49,296 bases of DNA from positions 1 through 49,296 of the forward strand of contig JAIUMI010000018.1 in the NCBI GenBank assembly GCA_022565665.1, in the 5' to 3' direction. The translations under genes and the position numbers were made by a program. The notes under the pieces were generated by a model. It saw only the letters and a list, made by a program, of their open reading frames with translations, did not search any database and was not told the origin of the DNA. Origin of the DNA: Glycocaulis sp. Lineage in GTDB: Bacteria > Pseudomonadota > Alphaproteobacteria > Caulobacterales > Maricaulaceae. Positions within the stretch are counted from its first letter, which is position 1; the number at the start of each line of letters is the position of its first letter. This document shows positions 28,667-35,977 of this stretch, in pieces.

Positions 28667-29470
28667 TTACTCGGGAAACTCGCGCCAGCTCTGGCGTACG
28701 CCCAGATGGCGGAATATCTCTTCCCAATGGGCGCGGATGATGGCGCGCTGCTGGGGCGTCCAGCCATCATGATCTTGGGCGACGAACAGGATTTCCAGCT
28801 CCACGCCCGCAAGCGCGCGGCCATAGCGGTTTTCCAGCTCGCGCGCGATGATGGCCGGGTCGGGCAGGCGGCCCGCCAGATCCACCCGCGCATGGCCATA
28901 GACCGAATAGAGCTGCGTGTTCTGCAGCATGTCGGAGACCAGGATGATGCGCCGGCGTGGCACGGCGCGGTCGAAATCCTCGCGCGTGGCGAGTTCGGCC
29001 ATTGACTCCGCCAGCGGGGTGACGGGCGAGTCGATCAGGTCCAGAAGCCCGTCCAGCGCCCGGTCCAGCGGGCGGTCGAACAGGGCCTCATAACGCATCT
29101 GCACGCGGTTGGGGGTGCGGTAGAGAGGGTTGATCTGGTCACCGCGCCCGGGATTGCACACCGAGAACCGGTTGGTGTTGCGTATCTCGCCGCGATGGTT
29201 GAGCTCGAACAGGGAGAGGCGCTCACCGATCTCCAGCGAAGCGCGGGCATCGTGTATCACGTCGTGGATGCGCCGCGCCTGCGCGGGCGTATAGAGCACC
29301 TCGGTCCGGTCGATCATGACAATGGTGTGCGGCGGGGTCTCATCCACGAGGCAGAGCGTTTCGGGATCGTATTCAGCCGGCTGGAGGACCAGAGCCGCGT
29401 AGCTGATAGCGCCCAGCACGCCAGCCACGACCACCAGATTGAAAAGCCCGATGAAATCCTTGCTGCGCAT
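28667..29470 (-). CDS. Membrane-anchored vWA-like protein of unknown function
   Basis: 267 residues. One transmembrane helix (about 8-28) precedes a soluble domain, probably periplasmic. The domain has features of a Rossmann/vWA fold: a first strand ending in an acidic loop (HTIVMIDRTEVL), a later strand RIILVSDMLQNTQLY and a third VELEILFVAQDHD. The metal-binding MIDAS motif (DxSxS) is not intact; DRTE stands in its place. Two Cys (ETLCLVDE and FSVCNPG) may form a disulfide. Start ATG 29470 follows AGGGG. The next gene upstream on the same strand (stop 45 bp away) encodes a four-helix membrane protein, likely in the same operon. I do not recognise the family by name. Confidence 0.7.
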   Translation of the reverse strand: MRSKDFIGLFNLVVVAGVLGAISYAALVLQPAEYDPETLCLVDETPPHTIVMIDRTEVLYTPAQARRIHDVIHDARASLEIGERLSLFELNHRGEIRNTNRFSVCNPGRGDQINPLYRTPNRVQMRYEALFDRPLDRALDGLLDLIDSPVTPLAESMAELATREDFDRAVPRRRIILVSDMLQNTQLYSVYGHARVDLAGRLPDPAIIARELENRYGRALAGVELEILFVAQDHDGWTPQQRAIIRAHWEEIFRHLGVRQSWREFPE

Positions 29471-29515
29471 GATGGCGGCCCCTGTCAGCGGCGCCCCCGC
29501 GCCGGATTAACCATG

Positions 29516-30559
29516 TTAACCCGGAAAGGGCGGCATGTCGTCATCGCGGCGGGCGCGGCCGGCCCGGTCTTCGCGCCGTTGCAGCTCGCTGTCCTGTATG
29601 TCAGAGGCCTCCATATGGCGGCCAAGCGAGCGCTCGGTCTGCTGGGCGAAGAACTCGTCGATGGCGATTTTCAGCTCCACCGCATTCTGGTGGGTGTGCG
29701 CGCCTACGCCGTTGCCGGTGGCCAGATTGCCTTCCCGGTCCAGTGGCACCTGCTTCAGAACGGCGGCCAGATAGGCCGCAGAGCGGATGGCACGGCGCTG
29801 GACCGCGCCATAGCCGATCAGCCGGTCATCGAAGGTCGCGCCCTTGAACGCGGCAATCGCGGCGAAGGTCATGCCCAGTATGAAGAGCAGCAGGGCTTCG
29901 AGCGTCTCGAAGGGCTGCAGCGTCAGCGCGCGGGTAACGGGGGCGAGAATCTCGCCGCTTTCGGCCAGCGCATTCATCGCCAGGGCCGCCTCGTTGATCT
30001 CCAGAAGGTCGCGGTAGTGCGCGGCGGAGAAATTGAGAAAGACGATGAAGGACAGTGCCACCGGAAGGCCGATCAGCGCGGCAATGAAGGAGAAGGGCCG
30101 GTCCGGATTGGACAAGGAGCGCAGGCCCAGAAAGCCGATCAGGAAGAAGGCCGCGATGACATTGGTGAAGGCCACGGTGATGGCCTGGATCCAGCCGCCA
30201 AGCAGGCCGAGATCGGATGCCTTGGAGAAGAAGTAGGCGTTTGCCAGTCCCTCAAACAGGATGAGCGCGGCCAGCACGGAGAAGTGCATGATATGGCTGT
30301 CAGGATATTGCGCGGCGCGCTGTACCCATTTGTTCGGGGGCAGGGCGCCGCCAAACATGCGCCCGCGCGTGGCGCGGAAATTCAGATAGGCGTCGAAATC
30401 GCTTGCGGCGCGGTAATAGGCGTCCGACAGGCGGTCAACGATCTGGTGTGTCTTCTGGTCGATCCGGCTCAATACGCCATCGCCCCTCGCAACGCCGTCG
30501 GCGTTGCGGTTTTCGGTGCGGCGGCTCATACGAGTACTGACGAAATCATCCATAGGCAT
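29516..30559 (-). CDS. Four-helix membrane protein of unknown function
   Basis: 347 residues with a charged cytoplasmic-looking N-terminus (about 1-88), four hydrophobic helices (about 92-111, 118-146, 155-178 and 221-240) and a long hydrophilic C-terminus ending in a run of charged residues (REDRAGRARRDDD). The first part has helical, amphipathic character. ATG 30559 and ATG 30553 are both possible starts; GGAGG lies 11 bp before the first. It is followed by the vWA-like gene, and the two probably form one operon and one membrane complex. No family recognised. Confidence 0.7.
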   Translation of the reverse strand: MPMDDFVSTRMSRRTENRNADGVARGDGVLSRIDQKTHQIVDRLSDAYYRAASDFDAYLNFRATRGRMFGGALPPNKWVQRAAQYPDSHIMHFSVLAALILFEGLANAYFFSKASDLGLLGGWIQAITVAFTNVIAAFFLIGFLGLRSLSNPDRPFSFIAALIGLPVALSFIVFLNFSAAHYRDLLEINEAALAMNALAESGEILAPVTRALTLQPFETLEALLLFILGMTFAAIAAFKGATFDDRLIGYGAVQRRAIRSAAYLAAVLKQVPLDREGNLATGNGVGAHTHQNAVELKIAIDEFFAQQTERSLGRHMEASDIQDSELQRREDRAGRARRDDDMPPFPG

Positions 30560-30732
30560 AAGGAGGCCCCCCTCCGATTAATGTTTCAGCCCGGCATTAA
30601 CCCTAAATAGCCATCGCGTCAGGACTTGGACGAATTAAGGCCATTTCGGACAAATCGGGGCGAAATCATGACCGCTTGCGCTTTGGCCCGGAGCGGTCAA
30701 GCTTGTCGTGTAACACAACCGGGGAGGGGCAG

Positions 30733-32466
30733 ATGACAGACCGCATGATCACCACACGGCGCGGCGTGATGGGCCTGATGGCGGCAGGGGCGGCCGGTTT
30801 CGCCGGGGCGTGCAGCCCGCGTGGGGACAACGCCCTGCCCGATGGCGCGATCAGCGCCGATGGAATTGCCTGCGCGGAGCCGCTTTTCTCGGTCAGCTAT
30901 TCCGATGAGCAGCGCGCGCAGCTTGTCCGCTCCATGGAGGGGTGGGTGACGCGTGCCGAGGCCCTGCGCGCCCATCACAAGCCCAATGCGCTGCATCCCG
31001 CCCAGATCTTCGATCCGCGCCTGCCGGGCGTGCAATACCGCGCGCAGGATGATGTGATCCGCAATCTGCCCGGCAATGCCGGGCCGGTACCCACTGATTC
31101 CGTCGATATCGCTTTTGCGCCGGTCTGGAAGCAGGCCGCCTGGATGGCCGCCGGCCAGCTCAGCTCGGCAGCGCTAACGGAGATCTATCTGGAGCGCATA
31201 GCGCGCCACGGCGCAGCGCTGGAGTGCTTCATCACCGTCACCGCAGACAGGGCCCGTGCGCAGGCGCGTGCCCGCGATGCGGAGCGGGCTGCGGGCCGGG
31301 TGCGCGGACCGCTGCACGGCATCCCTTACGGGCTGAAGGACATTATCGACGTGGCCGGCATGCCCGCCACCTGGGGCGCAACGCCCTATCGCGAGCGGGT
31401 GGGTGAGGAGACCGCCGTGGTGGCTCTCCGGCTGGAAGAGGCCGGGGCTGTGTTGCTGGGCAAGACCAGCGTCGGCGCGCTCGCTTATGGCGATATCTGG
31501 TTTGACGGTGTGTGCCGCAATCCGTTCAACCCGCGCGAGGGCTCCAGCGGTTCCTCGGCAGGGTCTGCGTCTGCAACGGCGGCGGGCCTGTGCGCCTTTT
31601 CCATCGGCACCGAGACGCTGGGCTCCATCGTCTCACCCTCGCACCGCTGCGGCACGGCGGGCTTGAGACCGACCTTCGGGCGCGTGGCGCGCACCGGCGC
31701 GATGGCGCTGTGCTGGACGCTCGACAAGGTGGGGCCGATCACCCGCCATGTTGCCGACACCGCCTATGTGCTGGCCGCGATCAATGGCGGGGATGCGGGC
31801 GATCCGGCCTCCTTCGATCACGGTTTTGCCTGCGATTTCGCGCGCGATCTCTCCGGTTTGCGCCTGGGCTATAATCCCCAATGGCTGGAAGAGGCCAGCG
31901 ATCTCGACCGGGAGGCCTTCGAGGCCGCCCGTTCGCTGGGCGTGCGTGTCGAGCCCTTCAACGTGGATGACAAGCCCTACGCGGCCCTGCTCATCCAGCT
32001 GGAGGCCGAGGCCGCCGCCGCGTTCGAGGAGTTGACGCTGTCTGGCCGGGATTCCGAGCTGCGCTGGCAGGATGATGTAGCCTGGCCCAACACCTTCCGC
32101 CGCGCGCGCTTCATCAGCGGGGTGGATCTGGTCAATGTGGACCGGCTGCGCCGCCAGGTAATGGCGATGATGGCCGAACGCATGGACGGGCTGGACGCGG
32201 TGATGGGGCCCAACTTTGCCGGTAACATGCTGCTGATCACCAATTATACCGGCCATCCCCAGCTGGCCTTGCGCGCCGGTTTTGAAAGCCAGCGCACGCG
32301 CACCATTTTCGGTGCGCCGGCCGATGACAGCGAGGAAACCTTCCAGGTGCCCTACGCCACCAGCCTGTGGGCGCCGCTGTTTGAGGAGGGCACGCTGGTG
32401 TCTCTGGGCCACGCCATCGAGCAGCGGCTCGGCGTGGCGGGGACCCGTCCGTCAGACTTCAGCTAG
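30733..32466 (+). CDS. Exported amidase-signature family hydrolase
   Basis: 577 residues. The N-terminus has a twin-arginine-like motif (TTRRGVMGL) followed by an Ala/Gly-rich stretch ending GFAGACSPRG, so export by Tat and possible lipid anchoring at the Cys are likely. The amidase signature is present: catalytic Lys202 (YGLKDIIDVAGM), cis-Ser271 (REGSSGSSAGS) and nucleophile Ser298 (GTETLGSIVSP). It should hydrolyse an amide in the periplasm; the substrate is not evident. ATG 30733 follows GGGGAGGGG. A GST gene follows 13 bp later in the same operon, and two TonB receptors come after. Confidence 0.9.
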   Translation: MTDRMITTRRGVMGLMAAGAAGFAGACSPRGDNALPDGAISADGIACAEPLFSVSYSDEQRAQLVRSMEGWVTRAEALRAHHKPNALHPAQIFDPRLPGVQYRAQDDVIRNLPGNAGPVPTDSVDIAFAPVWKQAAWMAAGQLSSAALTEIYLERIARHGAALECFITVTADRARAQARARDAERAAGRVRGPLHGIPYGLKDIIDVAGMPATWGATPYRERVGEETAVVALRLEEAGAVLLGKTSVGALAYGDIWFDGVCRNPFNPREGSSGSSAGSASATAAGLCAFSIGTETLGSIVSPSHRCGTAGLRPTFGRVARTGAMALCWTLDKVGPITRHVADTAYVLAAINGGDAGDPASFDHGFACDFARDLSGLRLGYNPQWLEEASDLDREAFEAARSLGVRVEPFNVDDKPYAALLIQLEAEAAAAFEELTLSGRDSELRWQDDVAWPNTFRRARFISGVDLVNVDRLRRQVMAMMAERMDGLDAVMGPNFAGNMLLITNYTGHPQLALRAGFESQRTRTIFGAPADDSEETFQVPYATSLWAPLFEEGTLVSLGHAIEQRLGVAGTRPSDFS

Positions 32467-32479
32467 GAGGCCGCAGGCC

Positions 32480-33115
32480 ATGGGGATTATCTTCTATGAC
32501 TGCGCGACTGCACCCAGCCCGCGCCGCGCGCGCATGGTGCTGGCCGAGAAGCGGGTGGAACACACCAGGGTCGAGATCGATCTGCGCAATGGCGAACATT
32601 TCTCCGACGCGTTCCGCGCCATCAATCCCAATTGCACCGTACCCGTTCTTGTAACGCCGGATGGCGAGACGCTTGCCGACAATGCCTCCATCGCCCGCTG
32701 GCTGGAGGAGATGTATCCCGACCCGCCCCTGTTTGGCGTGGATGCCCTCGACCGCGCACGCGTCGCCGAATGGCTTTGGCGCGCGGAATTCGACGGGTTG
32801 ATGGCCATTATGGAAGTGCTACGCAACAGCTCCAAAGCGCTGGAGGGGCGGGCTCTGCCGGGGCCTCACCGGGTGGAGCAGATTCCCGAACTGGCAGAGC
32901 GGGGCCGCGCGCGGGCATACCGCTTCCTCGATACTTTGAATGCGCGCGCCGCTGAGACGCCATGGCTGGCAGGGCAGTCCTTCTCCGTCGCCGATATCGC
33001 GGCTTTCGTGTTCGTCGAGTTTGCGGCCTGGGTGAAGATTGCTCCGTCCGATGAACATACCGATCTTGCGACATGGCTGGAGGCCGTGCGGGCACGCCCT
33101 TCTGCCAGCGCCTGA
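32480..33115 (+). CDS. Glutathione S-transferase family protein
   Basis: 211 residues. N-terminal thioredoxin-like domain (IIFYDCATAPSPRRARMVLAE; NPNCTVPVLVTPDGETLADNASI, the cis-Pro loop and glutathione gamma-Glu contact) and a helical C-terminal domain (PWLAGQSFSVADIAAFVF, with the N-capping box S-V-A-D). Start ATG 32480; the amidase stop and ribosome-binding site overlap (TAGGAGG), so the two genes are co-translated. It could conjugate or thiolate a product of the same pathway, but this is only context. Confidence 0.9.
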   Translation: MGIIFYDCATAPSPRRARMVLAEKRVEHTRVEIDLRNGEHFSDAFRAINPNCTVPVLVTPDGETLADNASIARWLEEMYPDPPLFGVDALDRARVAEWLWRAEFDGLMAIMEVLRNSSKALEGRALPGPHRVEQIPELAERGRARAYRFLDTLNARAAETPWLAGQSFSVADIAAFVFVEFAAWVKIAPSDEHTDLATWLEAVRARPSASA

Positions 33116-33133
33116 TCTGCTGCACTGCGGCGG

Positions 33134-33210
33134 GAATTTCGCAATCGCAAAATATAGTTTCTTTTTCAACTAATACTGACACGCCGTTTTCGTGTCACTT
33201 TTGCAACATG
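33134..33210 (+). promoter_or_regulatory. Shared cis-elements upstream of TonB receptor 1
   Basis: GAATTTCGCAATCGCA (33134-33149) and TGCAACATG (33202-33210). Near-identical blocks lie upstream of the second receptor (35732-35747 and 35801-35809) with almost the same spacing between blocks (68 versus 69 bp) and to the start codon. Seen directly; the protein that binds is unknown. Between the blocks is an inverted repeat, TGACACG (33177-33183) with CGTGTCA (33191-33197). Confidence 0.55.
33177..33197. repeat. Inverted repeat downstream of the amidase-GST operon
   Basis: TGACACG and CGTGTCA separated by CCGTTTT. It may be a weak terminator for the GST transcript (CTTTTG follows) or an operator for the receptor. 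Confidence 0.45.
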
Positions 33211-33382
33211 CCGCGGACATTCGAGAGCGGGCACCATACTCGACCCCCGAAAATCCGATCAGCCTGCCGTCATGGCGCTTTTACAGGGGCGGCAGATCAG
33301 TCAAGCTTGGAGGCACGGCGTCATGTTGCGCTGCAATAAGTAATGCCCGGGGGATTGTCCTGGAGCGGGAGGAAAGATCACC

Positions 33383-35593
33383 ATGAAGAAGTCTTTGATG
33401 CGGGCTATCTTGCTGGCGGCAGCGTCGCCACTTGTATTCACCGCAGGTGTGCAGGCACAAAGTGCTACCGAAGCCTTGCGCGATGTCATCACCATTACCG
33501 GCACCAAGCGTCCGGGGGGCGTCGATGTTCAGGAAGTGCCGATCGCGGTGACAGCCTACTCCGCTGACCAGCTGGAGGCGCTGCAATATCGCGATATCAG
33601 CTCGTTAAGCTATCAGATGCCGAACGTGCAGCTGGAGGACATCGGCACGTCACCCGGCATAGCCAACTTCTCGATCCGCGGGCTTGGCATCAACAGCTCC
33701 ATCCCGGCCATCGACCCGACGGTCGGTTATTTCGTGGACGGCATCTATTACGGTCTCAACGCCGGCATTGTGGTCGACAATTTCGATCTGGAGGCCATTG
33801 AGGTGCTGCGCGGGCCGCAAGGCGTGCTCTTTGGACGCAATGTGACCGGCGGTGCTATGGTGCTGCGTACGACCACCCCGACGGACGAGTTCCGGTTCAA
33901 CGGGCGTATCGGCGTGGAGACGGGGCTGCGCTATGTCGCCTCGGCGGTGGTGTCCGGCCCGCTGACCGACATTCTGTCCGCCAAGCTGGCCGTCTATCGC
34001 AGTGACGACGATGGCTGGCATACAAACCAGTTTGATGGCTCGTCGCATGGGGCGAATGAAGTCACGATCATCCGCCCGGCGCTGGCTCTGCGCCCGAACG
34101 ACAATCTGGAGTTCATTCTGCGCCTTGAGCGCGGCAAGACGGACGGGGATGGCCCCTCCGGCCAGAACCATGTGAACGGGCTGGGTATTGGCGGCCTGTT
34201 CCCGCGGGGCAGCTTCGGCATGTCGATTGACGAGCCGGGCTTTGCGCGCGCTGACTGGAACCAGGCCATATTCGAGACCAATATCGGGGTCGAGTTCGGC
34301 AATGGCACGATCACCAATATTCTCGGCTGGCGCGATTATGAGGGCCGCTCGCTCGCCGACATTGATGCCACGCCGGCATTCCTCTTCCACGCGCCATCAT
34401 CGCTGGATCAGACGCAATGGTCCAACGAGCTCCGCTATGCCGGCACGTTTGGCAATGTCGATGTCACGACCGGCTTCTTCTACTTCGACCAGACCATCGA
34501 GTATGTCGAGAACCGTCTCCTGCTGGGCGGTGCGCTGAACGTGATCGGCGGCGGCACGATCGACCATTCCACCTGGGGTGTGTTCGCCAATTTCGACATC
34601 CACACCACCGACCGGCTGACCTTCAACGTCGGCGCGCGTTACTCGGTCGAGGACAAGGATGCCCGCATCCAGTCCATCCTGCCGGGTTCGCCCTGCGTGG
34701 TTGGCCAGGGATGTAACGTCGTGGCCGGCAATCCGGGCGCGTTTATCGATTCCGACAGCTGGACCTCGTTCGCGCCGCGTGTCGGCGTGCAGTTCCGTTA
34801 TGACGAAGCCAGTCAGATCTATGCCAGCTGGTCACAGGGCTATCGTTCGGGCGGCTATAACTTCCGTAACACCTCGCCCAACCCGGCGATCACGCCTGGA
34901 CCGTTTGATCAGGAGCGCATCGATGCCTTCGAAGTCGGTCTGAAAACCGATCTCGCCGATGGCAATGTCCGCCTGAACATGGCAGCGTTCTGGAACAATA
35001 TCACCGACATGCAGCGTGAGATTAACGAGGCCGATCCGATCACCGGCGTTGTCCAGATCATCCGCAATACGGCTGATGCCACCATTCGCGGTTTCGAGGT
35101 CGAGGGGCGGTTCTTCCTCGGTGACCACACGCTGTTTACCGCACAGGTTGGCTATCTTGATGGCAGCTATGACCGGGTGCTATTCGACCTGACCGGCGAT
35201 GGCGTAATTGGCCCGGCTGATCTGGCGCTGGACATTCCGCGGCTCGCGCCCTGGACGTACGGCGTCGGGCTGTATCACGACATCCCGCTGAACTTCATGG
35301 GCGGGTCCATGCTGACCGGTTCGGTCAACTACAATTATCGTGACCGGAACGCCTATACCGACAACAATCTGGGCTTCTTCGACTCGGCAGGCATTCTCGA
35401 TGCCGGCCTGTCGCTGGCCTTCAATGAGGGCCGTCAGGTGCTTGCCCTTTACGGCAAGAACCTCACCGACGAGGCGACGATTGGTAACGATACCCAGCTC
35501 CCGGCCATGCTCGGCCCGGTTCCGCTTGGCGGCACTTTCGCCCCGCTTAATCGCGGCAGGGTGATCGGCCTCGAACTGCGCATCCGCAACTAG
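33383..35593 (+). CDS. TonB-dependent outer-membrane receptor 1
   Basis: 736 residues. Signal peptide about 1-25 (cleavage near VQAQ), then a plug domain (VPIAVTAYSADQLEALQ; IEVLRGPQGVLFGRNVTGGA) and a 22-strand barrel. It would import a large or scarce substrate across the outer membrane using TonB-ExbBD energy. No classic TonB box is obvious. The last residues are LELRIRN, ending in Asn rather than the usual aromatic residue. ATG 33383 follows GGAGGAAAG. A strong terminator separates it from receptor 2, so each has its own transcript. Substrate unknown; the amidase and GST next door suggest an organic compound rather than iron. Confidence 0.92.
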   Translation: MKKSLMRAILLAAASPLVFTAGVQAQSATEALRDVITITGTKRPGGVDVQEVPIAVTAYSADQLEALQYRDISSLSYQMPNVQLEDIGTSPGIANFSIRGLGINSSIPAIDPTVGYFVDGIYYGLNAGIVVDNFDLEAIEVLRGPQGVLFGRNVTGGAMVLRTTTPTDEFRFNGRIGVETGLRYVASAVVSGPLTDILSAKLAVYRSDDDGWHTNQFDGSSHGANEVTIIRPALALRPNDNLEFILRLERGKTDGDGPSGQNHVNGLGIGGLFPRGSFGMSIDEPGFARADWNQAIFETNIGVEFGNGTITNILGWRDYEGRSLADIDATPAFLFHAPSSLDQTQWSNELRYAGTFGNVDVTTGFFYFDQTIEYVENRLLLGGALNVIGGGTIDHSTWGVFANFDIHTTDRLTFNVGARYSVEDKDARIQSILPGSPCVVGQGCNVVAGNPGAFIDSDSWTSFAPRVGVQFRYDEASQIYASWSQGYRSGGYNFRNTSPNPAITPGPFDQERIDAFEVGLKTDLADGNVRLNMAAFWNNITDMQREINEADPITGVVQIIRNTADATIRGFEVEGRFFLGDHTLFTAQVGYLDGSYDRVLFDLTGDGVIGPADLALDIPRLAPWTYGVGLYHDIPLNFMGGSMLTGSVNYNYRDRNAYTDNNLGFFDSAGILDAGLSLAFNEGRQVLALYGKNLTDEATIGNDTQLPAMLGPVPLGGTFAPLNRGRVIGLELRIRN

Positions 35594-35647
35594 GGTGCGC
35601 GCAGACATTCTGCTCCCGCAGGCGATCTGATCTGCGGGGCAGGGGAA

Positions 35648-35675
35648 AAGGCCGGGGCGATGCCCCGGCCTTTTT
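35648..35675 (+). terminator. Strong Rho-independent terminator after receptor 1
   Basis: An 11-bp stem, AAGGCCGGGGC (35648-35658) with GCCCCGGCCTT (35662-35672), 3-base loop, followed by a T-run. Confidence 0.85.
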
Positions 35676-35977
35676 CGTGCGGATCTTTTCCGGACGCAGC
35701 AGGGTGATGCCGGACGCTGCAGGCACGAAAAGAATTTCGCTATTGCAGCATAAGCTCCATCTATATGTTACAGGAATTTAACGCAGTTGCGTGATTGCAA
35801 TGCAACACGTTTGACGCGATTGCAGCAAAGCTGGGTCCGTTTACAGCCTGCTCAACGATTTTCCTGTTCCTGCCTCTTCCCTTCCGCCCGAAGCGGCGCA
35901 GCTTGGGAATCATTGGCGCGTTTGTGCGCCGCAGCAAGAAAACAGGACGCTCCCCGTCCGCACAATTGGAGGAAACC
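35676..35977 (+). promoter_or_regulatory. Leader of TonB receptor 2 with repeated TTGCA motifs
   Basis: Contains GAATTTCGCTATTGCA (35732-35747) and TGCAACACG (35801-35809), matching the leader of receptor 1. It also carries several TTGCA/TGCAA copies and an inverted repeat GTTGC...GCAAC around 35787-35806. It is AT-rich over 35720-35830. No gene or confident -35/-10 pair was seen; a TTGACG at 35811-35816 lacks a good -10. Confidence 0.5.

Noticed and set aside
29507-29519. TTAACCATGTTAA as a CtrA box upstream of the vWA-like gene
   Set aside because: The half-sites are 5 bp apart, not the 7 bp needed, and one overlaps the stop codon of the neighbouring gene.
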